From Mycolicibacter minnesotensis (GTDB lineage: Bacteria; Actinomycetota; Actinomycetes; Mycobacteriales; Mycobacteriaceae): a stretch of DNA of 64,000 nt. Shown piece by piece: positions 32,449-42,631 of the stretch. How positions within the stretch are numbered: position 1 is the stretch's first letter; every line of letters begins with the position of its first letter. Below the pieces are notes generated by a model. That model did no database searches, was not told the DNA's origin, and worked only from the letters and a program-made list of their open reading frames with translations. Made by a program: the position numbers and the translations under genes. The DNA lies in the NCBI RefSeq assembly GCF_010731755.1, contig NZ_AP022589.1, positions 4,154,001-4,218,000 on the forward strand, read 5' to 3'.

Positions 32449-33726
32449 CTACAGCGCCCCGCCGAATTCGTTCGGCAGCTGCGAGGCGTCGTCGAAGTCC
32501 TCCAGCCCGGTCAGGTCGTGGCCCATCCGGTCTCGCTTGGTCAGCAGGTAGCGGATGTTCTCCGAGTTGGCCCGTACCGGCAGTGGCACCCGCTCGAGGA
32601 TGTGCAGGCCGTAGCCGTCGAGGCCGACGCGTTTGGCGGGGTTGTTGGTGAGCAATCGCATCGAACGAACCCCGAGGTCGCCGAGGATCTGCGCGCCGAT
32701 CCCGTAGTCGCGCGCGTCGGCGGGCAGCCCCAGTTTCAGGTTGGCGTCAACGGTGTCGTCACCGGCATCCTGCAGTTGGTAGGCCTGCAGCTTGTGCAGC
32801 AGTCCGATGCCGCGGCCTTCATGCCCGCGCATGTAGAGCACTACGCCACGGCCTTCTTGCGCCACCATGGCCAGCGCGGCGTCCAGTTGGGGACCGCAGT
32901 CGCAGCGCCGCGACCCGAAAACGTCTCCGGTCAGGCATTCCGAGTGCACCCGCACCAGCACGTCGTCGCCGTCATTGTTCGGCCCGGCGATCTCGCCGCG
33001 AACGAGCGCGACATGTTCGACGTCCTCGTAGATGCTGGTGTAGCCGACCGCCCGGAATTCGCCGTGGCGAGTCGGGATACGCGCCTCGGCGACCCGCTCG
33101 ATGTGCCGCTCGTGCTTGCGCCGCCACTCGATCATGTCGGCGATGGAGATCAGGGCCAGACCGTGCTCGTCGGCGAAAACCCGCAGTTCGTCGGTCTGGG
33201 CCATCGCGCCCTCGTCTTTTTGGCTGACGATCTCGCAGATCGCACCGGCCGGCTGCAGGCCTGCCATTCGGGCCAGGTCAACCGCAGCCTCGGTGTGACC
33301 GGGCCGACGCAGCACCCCGCCATCCTTGGCGCGGAGCGGCACCACGTGGCCGGGGCGGGTGAAGTCGTTGGTAGCGCTGGTCGGATCGGCCAGCAGTCGC
33401 ATGGTCGTGGCCCGGTCCGAGGCCGAGATTCCGGTACCGACGTTGTCCTTCGCATCGACGGTGACGGTGTAGGCGGTGCCGTGCTTGTCCTGGTTGAGGG
33501 CGTACATCGGCAGCAGCCCAAGCCGGTCGCAGATGGCGCCGTCCAGGGGCACACACAGGTAACCCGAGGTGTAGCGCACCATGAACGCCACCAATTCGGG
33601 GGTGGCCTTCTCCGCGGCGAAGATCAGATCGCCTTCGTTCTCGCGGTCTTCGTCGTCGATGACCACCACGGCCTTGCCCGCTGCAATGTCGGCAACCGCC
33701 CGCTCGACGGTGTCCAACTTCGTCAT
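32449..33726 (-). CDS. ribBA: Bifunctional DHBP synthase / GTP cyclohydrolase II
   Basis: This 425-residue fusion starts both branches of riboflavin synthesis. Residues 1-200 form dihydroxybutanone phosphate synthase ([32 protein letters not shown]). Residues 210-425 form GTP cyclohydrolase II with the zinc cysteines in [18 protein letters not shown] and the GRGIGL loop. The ATG at 33726 is preceded by AAGGTGG at good spacing and matches the mycobacterial N-terminus ([19 protein letters not shown]), although the frame stays open further upstream. It is the ortholog of RibA2. Confidence 0.96.
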   Translation of the reverse strand: MTKLDTVERAVADIAAGKAVVVIDDEDRENEGDLIFAAEKATPELVAFMVRYTSGYLCVPLDGAICDRLGLLPMYALNQDKHGTAYTVTVDAKDNVGTGISASDRATTMRLLADPTSATNDFTRPGHVVPLRAKDGGVLRRPGHTEAAVDLARMAGLQPAGAICEIVSQKDEGAMAQTDELRVFADEHGLALISIADMIEWRRKHERHIERVAEARIPTRHGEFRAVGYTSIYEDVEHVALVRGEIAGPNNDGDDVLVRVHSECLTGDVFGSRRCDCGPQLDAALAMVAQEGRGVVLYMRGHEGRGIGLLHKLQAYQLQDAGDDTVDANLKLGLPADARDYGIGAQILGDLGVRSMRLLTNNPAKRVGLDGYGLHILERVPLPVRANSENIRYLLTKRDRMGHDLTGLEDFDDASQLPNEFGGAL

Positions 33727-33821
33727 CTGTGCCACCTTGGTTTCGCCATCGGAAAGCGCCCGGTCGGCGCAACCCGCCCGTCCAGTATGAACCACCCCGG
33801 AACCGCGGTTCGCCCCGTGAC

Positions 33822-34439
33822 TCAATCCGTGGCTTTTGTCACCAGTCGCTCGACATATTTGGCGATCACGTCCACCTCAAGATTGACCAGTGTGCCGACC
33901 GCTGCACGGCCCAGCGTGGTGAGTTCCAGGGTGGTAGGAATCAGCGAGACTTCAAAGTAGTCATCGGGGTCTTCGGGGTTTGAGCCCACCGCCGAGACGG
34001 TCAGCGACGTCCCGTCAACGGTGATCGAGCCCTTTTCCACCACATAGCGCGCCAGTGCTGCCGGCAACCCGATCCGCACCACCTCCCAGTGCTGTCCCGG
34101 GGTACGGGCCAGCACCCGCCCGGTGCCGTCGACGTGGCCCTGCACGATGTGCCCGCCCAGCCGGCTGCCCAGCGCCGCCGCCCGCTCCAGGTTGACGGGG
34201 CTGCCGACCTGAAGCGACCCCAGGCTGGACCGATCCAGGGTTTCACGCATCACGTCAGCGCTGAACCGGCCGCCGGGCTGCACCTCGACCACCGTCAGGC
34301 ACACGCCGTTGACGGCGATCGAGTCGCCGTGACGCGCGTCGGAGGTGACGGTGGGGCCCTCGATGACCAGGCGCGCAGCATCGGTGAGGTCCTCGCGGTC
34401 GACCAGCGCTCCGAGCTCCTCGACGATTCCGGTGAACAT
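33822..34439 (-). CDS. ribE: Riboflavin synthase, alpha subunit
   Basis: This dismutates two lumazine molecules into riboflavin and the ribityl pyrimidine. The 205-residue protein has the expected two lumazine-binding repeats: [10 protein letters not shown] through [13 protein letters not shown], and [16 protein letters not shown] through [15 protein letters not shown]. It lies 95 bp upstream of ribBA in the same direction. The symbol ribC is used for the same gene in M. tuberculosis (Rv1412). Tandem hairpin repeats begin 12 bp upstream of the start. Confidence 0.96.
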   Translation of the reverse strand: MFTGIVEELGALVDREDLTDAARLVIEGPTVTSDARHGDSIAVNGVCLTVVEVQPGGRFSADVMRETLDRSSLGSLQVGSPVNLERAAALGSRLGGHIVQGHVDGTGRVLARTPGQHWEVVRIGLPAALARYVVEKGSITVDGTSLTVSAVGSNPEDPDDYFEVSLIPTTLELTTLGRAAVGTLVNLEVDVIAKYVERLVTKATD

Positions 34440-34451
34440 CAGAACAGGCTA

Positions 34452-34600
34452 GCGACGATCACGAGCGCGACGAAGTCGGGCGCAGTGGATCGTCGCCCCT
34501 CAGCACAGCGACGATCACGAGCGCGACGAAGTCGGGCGCAGTGGATCGTCGCCCCTCAGCACAGCGACGATCACGAGCGCGACGAAGTCGGGCGCAGTGG
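34452..34600. repeat. 56-bp tandem repeat of hairpin units, 2.7 copies
   Basis: Two identical 56-bp units begin at 34452 and 34508, and a third, cut short after about 37 bp, begins at 34564. Each full unit is bounded by complementary 9-mers, GCGACGATC and GATCGTCGC, so it can fold as a hairpin around the core GAGCGCGACGAAGTCGGGCG. The array fills the gap between the divergent ribE and lprG promoters. The same core is found alone at 24009-24028. Confidence 0.9.
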
Positions 34601-34654
34601 GCCGCATCCGTGGAACAAAGTCCCTGCTGCCCTACCTCGACCCCGCGGCCTCTA

Positions 34655-34660
34655 TACGAT
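34655..34660 (+). promoter_or_regulatory. Candidate -10 hexamer for a leaderless lprG transcript
   Basis: TACGAT fits the mycobacterial TAnnnT -10 pattern. It ends 7 bases before the ATG at 34668, the spacing expected if transcription starts at the start codon. No -35 could be assigned. Confidence 0.45.
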
Positions 34661-34667
34661 GTCCCCC

Positions 34668-35357
34668 ATGCGCAGACTTCTCATCGCCCTGGCCACCGCG
34701 ACCACTGCCGCCGCGCTGCTCGCCGGCTGTTCGTCCAAGGACACCGGCGGTCCGCTGCCGGAAGCAGCACCGCTGGTCAAGGAATCGGCCACCACCACCG
34801 CCAACCTCAAGAGCGCGCACCTGGCGCTGTCGGTGACGGGCCAGATCAAGAATCTTCCGGTCAAGACCCTCGAGGGTGACCTGACGAACCAGCCGACCAC
34901 CGCGGCCAAGGGCAGCGCAACCATCACGATGCTGGGGTCAGATGTCGACGCCAAGTTCATCGTGATCGACGGTGACCTCTACGCCGCGATCACCGGCGAC
35001 GACTACGACAACTTCGGCTCCGCCGCCAATATCTACGACGTGGCCGCGATCCTGAGCCCGGACAAGGGCCTGGCCAACTTGCTGGCCAACCTCACCGACG
35101 CGAAGGCCGAGGGCCGCGACACCATCAACGGTCAGAAGGCCGTCCGGGTCACCGGCAATGTGCCCGCCGACGCTGTGAATGCCCTGGCGCCGCAGCTCAA
35201 GGCCACCGCGTCGACACCCGCCACGGTGTGGATCTCCGAAGACGGTGATCACCAGCTGGCGCAGGCTCAGTTGTCCCCCAGCTCAACCAATTCCATCCAG
35301 ATGACCCTGTCGAACTGGAACGCTCCGGTCACCGTAGAGAAGCCGGCAGGAGCGTGA
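34668..35357 (+). CDS. lprG: LprG, lipoarabinomannan/triacylglyceride-transfer lipoprotein
   Basis: This 229-residue exported lipoprotein has signal peptide [20 protein letters not shown] and a lipobox LLAGC for acylation of its first mature cysteine. In mycobacteria LprG binds triacylated lipids and lipoarabinomannan and works with the P55 transporter to place them in the outer envelope. [20 protein letters not shown] and [20 protein letters not shown] are typical family blocks. The ATG at 34668 is chosen over one at 34659 because a TACGAT -10 would put the transcript start there. It overlaps or abuts the p55 gene. Confidence 0.93.
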   Translation: MRRLLIALATATTAAALLAGCSSKDTGGPLPEAAPLVKESATTTANLKSAHLALSVTGQIKNLPVKTLEGDLTNQPTTAAKGSATITMLGSDVDAKFIVIDGDLYAAITGDDYDNFGSAANIYDVAAILSPDKGLANLLANLTDAKAEGRDTINGQKAVRVTGNVPADAVNALAPQLKATASTPATVWISEDGDHQLAQAQLSPSSTNSIQMTLSNWNAPVTVEKPAGA

Positions 35358-36910
35358 TGCGGGTCAACCGCAGACTCGCGATCAGCGCCGGTAGCCTCGC
35401 CGTCCTGCTCGGTGCCCTCGACACCTATGTCGTGGTCACGATCATGCGCGACATCATGGCACCGCAGCCGGCGGGTGTTGGGATTCCGATCAACAAGATC
35501 CAGCAGCTGACCCCGATCATCACCTGTTACCTACTGGGCTACATCGCAGCGATGCCGTTGCTGGGTCGGGCCTCGGATCGTTTCGGCCGCAAGTTGCTGC
35601 TGCAGGTCAGTCTGATCACCTTTGCTGTCGGCTCGGTGGTGACCGCGCTCTCGACTGATCTCACGACCTTGGTGGTCGGCCGCACGATCCAGGGCGTCGC
35701 CAGTGGCGCTCTGCTGCCGGTGACGCTGGCGCTGGGCGCCGATCTATGGTCGCAACGCAACCGGGCCGGTGTGCTGGGCGGGATCGGTGCGGCTCAGGAG
35801 CTTGGCAGCGTGCTGGGCCCCCTGTACGGCATCTTCATCGTCTGGGCACTGCGTGACTGGCGCGATGTGTTCTGGATCAATGTCCCGCTGACCGCACTGG
35901 CGATGGTGATGATCCACTTCAGCCTGCCGTCGCGATCCGACACCGACACCGACGGTGCTCCGCCCGAACGCATCGACGTCATCGGCGGCCTGCTGCTGGC
36001 GCTAGCGCTGGGGCTGGCGGTCTTCGGTCTGTATAACCCCGAACCCACCGCCAAGCAGGCTCTGCCCGACTGGGGTGTGCCGGTGTTGGCGGGGGCGTTG
36101 GTGGCCACCGTGGCGTTCGCGGTGTGGGAGAAGTTCGCACGCACCAAACTGATCGACCCGACCGGTGCCCGATTCGGCCCCTTCCTCGCAGCGCTGGGCT
36201 CCTCGGTCTGCGCCGGAGCGGCGTTGATGGTGACGCTGGTCAATGTCGAACTGTTCGGTCAGGGCGTACTGGGGATGACCCAGAACGAAGCGGCCGGGCT
36301 GTTGCTGCGGTTCCTGATCGCTCTGCCGATTGGCGCGCTGGTGGGTGGCTGGATTGCCACCCGCATCGGTGATCGCGTCGTAGCGTTCTTCGGCCTGCTC
36401 ATTGCCGCCAGCGGTTACACGCTGATCTCGAAATGGCCGGTCGATCTGCTGAGCTACCGGCATGACGTCTTCGGGTTGTTCTCGCTGCCCGCCCTCGACA
36501 CGGATCAGATGCTGGCCGGCTTCGGATTGGGTTTGGTGATCGGGCCGCTGACGTCGGCCGTGATGCGGGCCGTTCCGCCACGTGAGCACGGCATCGCCGC
36601 CGCGGGAGTGGTGGTGGCGCGGATGACCGGGATGTTGGTCGGGATGGCGGCATTGTCGGCGTGGGGCCTGTATCGCTTCAACCAGATCTTGGCGGCTCAG
36701 CCTAAGGCGGTCGGTGAGACGCTGGCGGAGAAGATGGTCAGCAAGGCTGCCAACTCCAAGGTGGCGTTCGCCATGATGTACGGCGAAATCTTCTGGATCA
36801 CGGCTCTGGTCTGCATGGTGGGCGCCGTACTCGGGCTGTTGATCGGCAGCAACAGGCTGTCCGCGGAGGACCCGGAGGACTCTGCGCCAGAGGCGGCGAT
36901 CGCGCGCTGA
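35357..36910 (+). CDS. P55, MFS transporter partner of LprG
   Basis: This 517-residue major facilitator protein of about 14 membrane helices is the ortholog of Rv1410c. [20 protein letters not shown] with [13 protein letters not shown] at the N-terminus and [15 protein letters not shown], the MFS motif A loop, identify it. In M. tuberculosis it exports triacylglycerides with LprG and confers resistance to several drugs. AGGAG lies 8 bases before the ATG at 35357, which shares bases with the lprG stop; a GTG at 35354 is also in frame. Confidence 0.95.
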   Translation: MRVNRRLAISAGSLAVLLGALDTYVVVTIMRDIMAPQPAGVGIPINKIQQLTPIITCYLLGYIAAMPLLGRASDRFGRKLLLQVSLITFAVGSVVTALSTDLTTLVVGRTIQGVASGALLPVTLALGADLWSQRNRAGVLGGIGAAQELGSVLGPLYGIFIVWALRDWRDVFWINVPLTALAMVMIHFSLPSRSDTDTDGAPPERIDVIGGLLLALALGLAVFGLYNPEPTAKQALPDWGVPVLAGALVATVAFAVWEKFARTKLIDPTGARFGPFLAALGSSVCAGAALMVTLVNVELFGQGVLGMTQNEAAGLLLRFLIALPIGALVGGWIATRIGDRVVAFFGLLIAASGYTLISKWPVDLLSYRHDVFGLFSLPALDTDQMLAGFGLGLVIGPLTSAVMRAVPPREHGIAAAGVVVARMTGMLVGMAALSAWGLYRFNQILAAQPKAVGETLAEKMVSKAANSKVAFAMMYGEIFWITALVCMVGAVLGLLIGSNRLSAEDPEDSAPEAAIAR

Positions 36911-36923
36911 ACGGTACCGGCCG

Positions 36924-37955
36924 TCAGTGCGGCACCAGGCTCAGCACCAGGTCGGGTCCGATCTGCTCGGTGGTGTCGAAGCGCCAGCGCAGGGCTCGGG
37001 CGATGGTGGGCACTCCGACGTCGTCGACGGCGGTGATCGGTCCGCCCAGCAGGATCGGCGCAACATAGGCCAGGATCCGGTCGATCACGCCGGCGCGCAG
37101 AAACGCTCCGGCCAGCGTGGGACCACCTTCGATCAGGACGTCGGTGCGATCCGAGAGCGCCCTGAGCACCTCGGCCGGGTCGTGGGTGCGGATCACCATG
37201 GTGCGTGAGTCGTCATTGAGCACGCGCGCGTCCGCGGAGATCTCACGCTGCCCCACCACCACCCGCAGCGGCTGACGCTCGGCAAGGGTGCCGTCGGGCA
37301 GCCGGGCGGTCAATGTGGGGTCGTCGATCAGCACGGTGCCCGTGCCCACCACGATGGCGTCGGCCGCGGCTCGGCGGCGGTGCAGGTCGGCGCGGGCCGC
37401 CTCGCTGGTGATCCACTGGCTGGAGCCGTCGGCGGCCGCGCTACGCCCGTCGATGCTCGTCGCGTACTTCCAGGTGACGTGTGGCCGCCCGGTGCGCTGC
37501 TTGTGCAGCCACTCCCGCAAAGGCCCGGTGCTGACCGCCTCAGCCTGAACTCCGGATAGCACCTCCACACCTGCGTCGGCCAGTCGCCTGGCGCCGCCGC
37601 CTGCGGCCGGGTTGGGGTCATCGATGGCGTAGACCACCCGCGCCACCCCGGCGGTCAACAGCGCGTCCACGCACGGCGGGGTCCTGCCGTGGTGATTGCA
37701 CGGTTCCAGGGTGACGACCGCCGTGCCGCCGACGCTCAGTTCGCCGGCCCGGCGTAACGCCACCACTTCGGCGTGCGCCTCACCGGTCGGCCGCGTGCCC
37801 CCGACACCTGCCACCCGGCCTTCACGGTCCAGGATGACCGCACCGACCGGCGGATTGGGATAGGTGTTGCCCTTGACCCGCTGCGCCTGGGCGACCGCCA
37901 GCAGCATCGCGGCGTCGAGGTCCGTGACGTGCTCGGCGGTCGGCTTGGCGCTCAT
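36924..37955 (-). CDS. ribD: Bifunctional riboflavin-specific deaminase/reductase
   Basis: This 343-residue enzyme carries out the second and third steps of the pyrimidine branch of riboflavin synthesis. The N-terminal deaminase has the zinc motif HAEVVALR followed by [11 protein letters not shown]. The C-terminal reductase has [20 protein letters not shown] and [20 protein letters not shown]. It is the ortholog of RibG (Rv1409). Its ATG overlaps the rpe stop (ATGA), and it is the last gene of fmt-rsmB-rpe-ribD. Confidence 0.96.
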   Translation of the reverse strand: MSAKPTAEHVTDLDAAMLLAVAQAQRVKGNTYPNPPVGAVILDREGRVAGVGGTRPTGEAHAEVVALRRAGELSVGGTAVVTLEPCNHHGRTPPCVDALLTAGVARVVYAIDDPNPAAGGGARRLADAGVEVLSGVQAEAVSTGPLREWLHKQRTGRPHVTWKYATSIDGRSAAADGSSQWITSEAARADLHRRRAAADAIVVGTGTVLIDDPTLTARLPDGTLAERQPLRVVVGQREISADARVLNDDSRTMVIRTHDPAEVLRALSDRTDVLIEGGPTLAGAFLRAGVIDRILAYVAPILLGGPITAVDDVGVPTIARALRWRFDTTEQIGPDLVLSLVPH

Positions 37956-38629
37956 GCGCGCAGATGCGGTGACGCAGCCAGTGCCTGGCGGCGCAGCGAT
38001 TCGACGGCAGCGCCTGGGTCGGCCGCGCTGTAGACGGCTGAGCCTGCGACGAAGCAGTCGACGCCGGCCTCGGCGGCCTGTTCGACGGTGTCGGCGTTGA
38101 TGCCGCCGTCGATCTCCACCAGGATGCGCAACTCGCCGGCATCGACGAGTTTGCGCACTGCGCGCACTTTGCTCAACACCTCGGGGATGAAGGACTGGCC
38201 GCCGAAGCCGGGCTCCACCGACATCACCAGCAAGGTGTCGAAGTCCCGCAAGATCTCCAGGTAGGGCTCCAACGCGGTACCGGGTTTGATGCTGAGCCCG
38301 GCTTTGGCGCCTGCGGCCCGGATGTCACGGGCGACCGCGACGGGATTGTCGGTGGCCTCGGCATGGAAGGTCACGTTGTAGGCGCCGGCCTCGGCATACG
38401 GCGGCGCCCAGCGGCCCGGATCCTCGATCATCAGATGGCAGTCCATCGGGATGTCGGTGGCCGCGAGCAGGCTCTGCACCACCGGCAGGCCGAGCGTCAG
38501 GTTCGGCACGAAATGGGCATCCATCACATCGACGTGCAGCCAGTCGGCGCCCTTGACGGCGGCGACCTCATCGGCGAGGCGCGCGAAATCGGCCGAGAGG
38601 ATCGACGGCGCGATCATGGGTCGTGACAT
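37952..38629 (-). CDS. rpe: Ribulose-phosphate 3-epimerase
   Basis: This interconverts ribulose 5-phosphate and xylulose 5-phosphate, linking the oxidative and non-oxidative pentose phosphate steps encoded at 13.7-20.2 kb. The 225-residue TIM barrel shows [37 protein letters not shown] with the metal ligands, CHLMIEDP and [17 protein letters not shown]. It sits 4 bp after rsmB and overlaps ribD. Confidence 0.97.
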   Translation of the reverse strand: MSRPMIAPSILSADFARLADEVAAVKGADWLHVDVMDAHFVPNLTLGLPVVQSLLAATDIPMDCHLMIEDPGRWAPPYAEAGAYNVTFHAEATDNPVAVARDIRAAGAKAGLSIKPGTALEPYLEILRDFDTLLVMSVEPGFGGQSFIPEVLSKVRAVRKLVDAGELRILVEIDGGINADTVEQAAEAGVDCFVAGSAVYSAADPGAAVESLRRQALAASPHLRA

Positions 38630-38633
38630 GCGC

Positions 38634-40031
38634 TCAGATTACTTGTAGCGCTGCCGCGAACATGGCGTCGGTGCCGTGCCGGTGCGGCCACAGCTGCACG
38701 TACGGACCATCCCCGAGCATGTCGGCCGGGGCGAACAGCTCTCGGGTGTCCAACGTGCGCACCGGTTGCCGGCGCAGGGCGTCGGCCACCACACCGACCG
38801 TTTCGGACAGATGCGGCGAACAGGTCGCGTAGAGCACCACGCCCCCCGGCCGGGTCAGCGCGATCGCTGCGGCCAGCAGCTCGCGTTGCAGTTTCGCCAG
38901 CACCGGGATGTCGCCGGGTTGCCTGCGCCACCGCGCCTCGGGCCTGCGGCGCAGCGCACCGAGCCCGGTGCAGGGCACATCGACCAGCACCCGGTCAAAG
39001 CCGGGCTGCAGACCTGAGTCGCGGCCGTCAGCTGTCAGGACCTCCACGCCCAGGCCGCGGGTGTTGTCGGCGACCATGGCGGCCCGATGCGGCGCCTGCT
39101 CGACTGCCGTGACCCGCGCCCCGACCTGTCCGCCGAGGGCGGCCAGCAGGGCCGTCTTACCGCCAGGCCCGGCGCACAGGTCCAGCCACCGGCCGGTGTC
39201 ACCCTCGACCGGGGCCAGGGTCAGCGCGCGCGCCACCAGCTGGCTGCCCTCGTCCTGGACCAGGGCCTGCCGCGTTCGCACGGCGTCGAGCTGGCCGGGG
39301 TCGCCACCGGGCAGGTAGACCGCGTAGGGCGAATACCTACCGACGTCGCCGTCGACCGCCGCGGCCAACTCTGCCGCGGTCAGGGCGCCGGGTCGGGCGG
39401 CCAGGTGCACCCGCGGACGCTCGTCGTCCCCGGCCAGCACCGCGTCGAGTTCACCGGCGGCGGCACCCAAGGCGTCGGCGAACGCCTGCGCAATCCACCG
39501 CGGGTGGGCCCGAACGAAGGCGGCATGGCCGATCGGGTCACTGTCGGCGGTCGGCGCCAGCTCGGCAGTCCAGGAATGTTCGTCGCGGCCACTGATGGTT
39601 CGCAGCACCCCGTTGACGAAACCCGCTCGCGCGGAATCGAACTCAATGGCGGCTTGATCAACGGTGGTCGACACCGCGGCATGAGGCTCCACCCGGGTGC
39701 GTAATAGCTGGTAGCTGCCCAGCCGCAGCAGATCCAGCAACACCGGGTCGATGGTGTCGGTCGAGCGTTGCGCAGCAGCGCTGATGATCGCGTCGAGCAG
39801 CCCGCGGACTCGACAGGTGCCGTACGTCAGTTCGGTAGCGAAAGCGGCGTCGCGCCCCGTGATCCGGCGTTCGGCCAACAGTGCCGGCAGCGCCAGGTTC
39901 GCGTAGGCGTCCCGTTCGGTCACCGCCCGCAGCACGTCGAATGCGGCCCGGCGCGCCGGATCCAGGGGCTTCCGCTGGGTCTTTCGCGGGCCGGCCTGGC
40001 CACGGTGGGGCCGCCTCGTGGGCCCGGTCAT
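38634..40031 (-). CDS. rsmB: 16S rRNA m5C967 methyltransferase (Fmu/RsmB family)
   Basis: This 465-residue protein has an N-terminal NusB-like RNA-binding domain ([20 protein letters not shown] through GYQ-like helices) and a C-terminal Rossmann methyltransferase. [19 protein letters not shown] binds S-adenosylmethionine, and [21 protein letters not shown] holds the catalytic cysteine. The family methylates 16S rRNA. It overlaps fmt by four bases, a pairing common in bacteria. Confidence 0.93.
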   Translation of the reverse strand: MTGPTRRPHRGQAGPRKTQRKPLDPARRAAFDVLRAVTERDAYANLALPALLAERRITGRDAAFATELTYGTCRVRGLLDAIISAAAQRSTDTIDPVLLDLLRLGSYQLLRTRVEPHAAVSTTVDQAAIEFDSARAGFVNGVLRTISGRDEHSWTAELAPTADSDPIGHAAFVRAHPRWIAQAFADALGAAAGELDAVLAGDDERPRVHLAARPGALTAAELAAAVDGDVGRYSPYAVYLPGGDPGQLDAVRTRQALVQDEGSQLVARALTLAPVEGDTGRWLDLCAGPGGKTALLAALGGQVGARVTAVEQAPHRAAMVADNTRGLGVEVLTADGRDSGLQPGFDRVLVDVPCTGLGALRRRPEARWRRQPGDIPVLAKLQRELLAAAIALTRPGGVVLYATCSPHLSETVGVVADALRRQPVRTLDTRELFAPADMLGDGPYVQLWPHRHGTDAMFAAALQVI

Positions 40032-40969
40032 GACGCCCGCACCTCAGCGTCGATTCGGGCACCGCGCGCCCAATCGGTGGCGTCCATGAGTTTCTTTCCG
40101 GGCGGCTGGATCTGTCCCAATCGCACCGGGTCTGATCCCGTACCAACCAAGAGATCGCGCCGCCCGACGTGAATCTGGCCGGGCGCCAGTTCTTTCGGGC
40201 CGTCATCTGTGATCTTGGCGACGGTGACCGGACCGATCTTCACTCGCAGGTCGCCGATAACGGTCCAGGCCCCCGGATTCGGCGTGACAGCTCGGATCCT
40301 GCGCTCGACTACCGCGGCCGGCAGATCCCAACGCACCCGGGCATCGTCCACGCCGATCTTGGGCGCATAACTGACTCCGTCGTGCGGTTGAGGTACTGGA
40401 TTGAGCGCACCGTCGGCTATGCCGTCGAGAGTCGCGGCTAGCAGTTCGGCGCCCGAGACGGCCAACCGCGCCAGCAGTTCTCCCGCGGTGTCATCGGCAC
40501 GGATCGTCTCGGTTGCCACGCCGTAGACCGGCCCGGAGTCCAGTTCCGGCTCGATCGCAAACGTGGTTGCCCCGGTCACCTGGTCACCGGCGGCGATGGC
40601 TGCCTGCACTGGTGCGGCGCCCCGCCAGGCGGGCAACAGCGAGAAGTGCAGGTTGACCCAGCCGTGCGTCGGTACCGCCAACAGTGCGTCCCGCAGCAGC
40701 GCGCCGTAGGCGACCACGGGGCAGCACTCCGGCGCCAGGTCGGCCAGTGCGGCGACCGATTCCGGCGCATTGGGCTGCGACGGCCGCAGCACCGGAATGT
40801 CGTGGTCAAGGGCAAGCCGTGCGACCGGGGACGGCTGTGGACTGCTCCGCCGCCCCGAGGACGCGTCGGGTCGGGTGAGCACTCCGACCACCTCGTGACG
40901 CGGTGAGTCGATCAGCCGTTGCAACGACGGCAACGCGGTGTCCGGGGTGCCGGCGAAGACAATGCGCAC
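40028..40969 (-). CDS. fmt: Methionyl-tRNA formyltransferase
   Basis: This formylates the initiator Met-tRNA for translation initiation. The 313-residue protein opens with [19 protein letters not shown]. The formyl-transfer segment follows as [20 protein letters not shown], with the folate-site residues N, H and D distributed in the expected order. It is the first gene of the fmt-rsmB-rpe-ribD run. A 200-bp gap separates it from the divergent methyltransferase. Confidence 0.96.
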   Translation of the reverse strand: MRIVFAGTPDTALPSLQRLIDSPRHEVVGVLTRPDASSGRRSSPQPSPVARLALDHDIPVLRPSQPNAPESVAALADLAPECCPVVAYGALLRDALLAVPTHGWVNLHFSLLPAWRGAAPVQAAIAAGDQVTGATTFAIEPELDSGPVYGVATETIRADDTAGELLARLAVSGAELLAATLDGIADGALNPVPQPHDGVSYAPKIGVDDARVRWDLPAAVVERRIRAVTPNPGAWTVIGDLRVKIGPVTVAKITDDGPKELAPGQIHVGRRDLLVGTGSDPVRLGQIQPPGKKLMDATDWARGARIDAEVRAS

Positions 40970-41177
40970 CGGAACAGTTTAGGGAAGCCGGGGACCGCGA
41001 TTCGCCAACGCTCACCTACAGCGACCCCACAGAATACTGGCAACTAAACACTATTGCGGACTGCAACGATCGACGACTAACACTGGAGTCAAGCGGTACA
41101 GATCTCATGCGAGCACGACGGGCCGCCCGACAACGGAGTCCACACGCCACGCTCGCATCCCTGTTCAGGAGGCTCCG

Positions 41178-41999
41178 ATGACTGTCGACTACACCGCGAC
41201 CGGCGATACCCTGACCTCGCTGCACCGAAACATGTGGGCGATGGGCGACTACGCCTTGATGGCCGAGCAAGTGATGGCCCCGATCGGCCCGATCCTGGTC
41301 GACGCCAGTGGCATCAGAGCCGGCGACCGGGTCCTCGACGTGGCTGCCGGGTCCGGCAACATCTCCATTCCGGCCGCCATGACCGGCGCCACCGTCGTCT
41401 CCAGCGACCTGACCCCCGAACTCCTGCAGCGGTCGCAGCTGCGCGCCATCGAGCACAACGTGCCGATGCAGTGGCACGAGGCCGACGCACAGGCGTTGCC
41501 GTTCGCCGACGGCGAGTTCGATGCGGTCCTGTCCGGGATCGGGGTGATGTTCGCCCCCGACCACCAGCGGGCCGCCGATGAGCTGATCCGGGTCTGCCGC
41601 CCCGGCGGCACCCTCGCCCTGGCGAACTGGACACCCGAGGGGTTCTTCGGACGGATGCTCACCGCAATCCGGCCGTATCGCCCCACCCAGACGCCGGGCG
41701 TGCCCCCGGCGGCATTGTGGGGCCGGGACGACTACGTCGCACACCTCTTCGGCGACAAGGCCACCATCATCGAAGCCCGACGCTGCATGCTGGTGGTGGA
41801 CCGGTTCGCCAATGCCCATGAGGCGCACGACTACTTCAAGACCCACTACGGTCCGACGATCGACGCCTACCGCACGATCGCCCACAATCGCGCGCTGGTC
41901 GCCGCACTGGATGCCGAGCTTCTCGAACTGGCCCAACGACACATGCACCACGGCCTCATGGGTTGGCAGTACTTGCTGCTCACCGCCCGGAGAACCTAG
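41178..41999 (+). CDS. Class I SAM-dependent methyltransferase (Rv1405c/Rv1403c-like)
   Basis: This 273-residue soluble protein has the SAM-binding motif I VLDVAAGSGNISIPAA near residues 52-67, an acidic motif II in VVSSDLTPELLQRSQ and a motif around DAVLSGIGVMFAPDH. An AGGAGG ribosome-binding site precedes the ATG by five bases. In M. tuberculosis two such genes flank the MarR regulator Rv1404 and are repressed by it. Here one copy lies upstream of and co-directional with the regulator. The substrate is unknown. Confidence 0.92.
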   Translation: MTVDYTATGDTLTSLHRNMWAMGDYALMAEQVMAPIGPILVDASGIRAGDRVLDVAAGSGNISIPAAMTGATVVSSDLTPELLQRSQLRAIEHNVPMQWHEADAQALPFADGEFDAVLSGIGVMFAPDHQRAADELIRVCRPGGTLALANWTPEGFFGRMLTAIRPYRPTQTPGVPPAALWGRDDYVAHLFGDKATIIEARRCMLVVDRFANAHEAHDYFKTHYGPTIDAYRTIAHNRALVAALDAELLELAQRHMHHGLMGWQYLLLTARRT

Positions 42000-42041
42000 G
42001 CACGCCAGCTGCGTTCGGGGATCCCGCGAATCATGCGCATG

Positions 42042-42072
42042 GCAACAGTGGCTCTGTGTAACACTGGGTTGC
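42042..42072. promoter_or_regulatory. Interrupted inverted repeat upstream of the MarR gene
   Basis: Arms GCAAC-AGTG and CACT-GG-GTTGC face each other, and an inner GTGT-A-ACAC palindrome lies between them. It is 50 bp upstream of the MarR start and could be an autoregulatory operator. A related GCAA-N10-TTGC lies upstream of the methyltransferase gene near 41040-41057. The symmetry is seen; binding is a guess. Confidence 0.35.
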
Positions 42073-42121
42073 ACCAGACCAGCGAAGCCCAGCTGACAAG
42101 CCTGAACCGAGGTGACACCGA

Positions 42122-42607
42122 ATGGCCACCGCAGATGTGGCGGCAACCGACGAGTCTGTCGATGCGATCACCGATGCACTACTGACCGCTTCGCGGCTCT
42201 TAGTGGCCATCTCGGCGCACTCGATAGCCCAGGTGGACGAGAGCATCACGATCCCCCAGTTCCGGACATTGGTGATCCTCGCCCGCCACGGTGCGATGAA
42301 TCTGGCCACCCTGGCGGGCCTGCTCGGCGTCCAGCCTTCGACGACCGGGCGGATGGTTGACCGACTCGTGGGCACCGGCCTGATCGATCGCCTGCCGCAC
42401 CCCACGTCGCGGCGTGAACTGGTGGCAGATCTGACCCCACGCGGACGAGACGTGGTACGCCAAGTCACCGATCAGCGCCGGGCGGCGATCGCCCACATCG
42501 TGGAGGCGTTACCCGCGACAGAGCGTCGGGGGCTGGTCAGCGCTCTGACCGCATTCACCGTGGCCGGCGGAGAGCCGTCCGGCTACGCCGAAGAGTTCGA
42601 CATCTAA
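42122..42607 (+). CDS. MarR-family transcriptional regulator (Rv1404-like)
   Basis: This 161-residue winged-helix regulator shows the MarR core: ITIPQFRTLVILARHGAMNL, LAGLLGVQPSTTGRMVDRLV as the recognition helix, and a wing around RLPHPTSRRELVADLTPRG. In M. tuberculosis the ortholog is linked to acid response and controls adjacent methyltransferases. It follows the methyltransferase after about 120 bp and probably has its own promoter. Ligand is unknown. Confidence 0.92.
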   Translation: MATADVAATDESVDAITDALLTASRLLVAISAHSIAQVDESITIPQFRTLVILARHGAMNLATLAGLLGVQPSTTGRMVDRLVGTGLIDRLPHPTSRRELVADLTPRGRDVVRQVTDQRRAAIAHIVEALPATERRGLVSALTAFTVAGGEPSGYAEEFDI

Positions 42608-42631
42608 AAGGACGAGCCGGGATCGCCCTCA

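Noticed and set aside
33727..33821. Possible FMN riboswitch upstream of ribBA
   Set aside because: The 95-bp gap is too short and I could not find the conserved RFN-element helices.
34541..34667. In-frame upstream extension of lprG
   Set aside because: It would translate the tandem repeat array and place the lipoprotein signal peptide internally.
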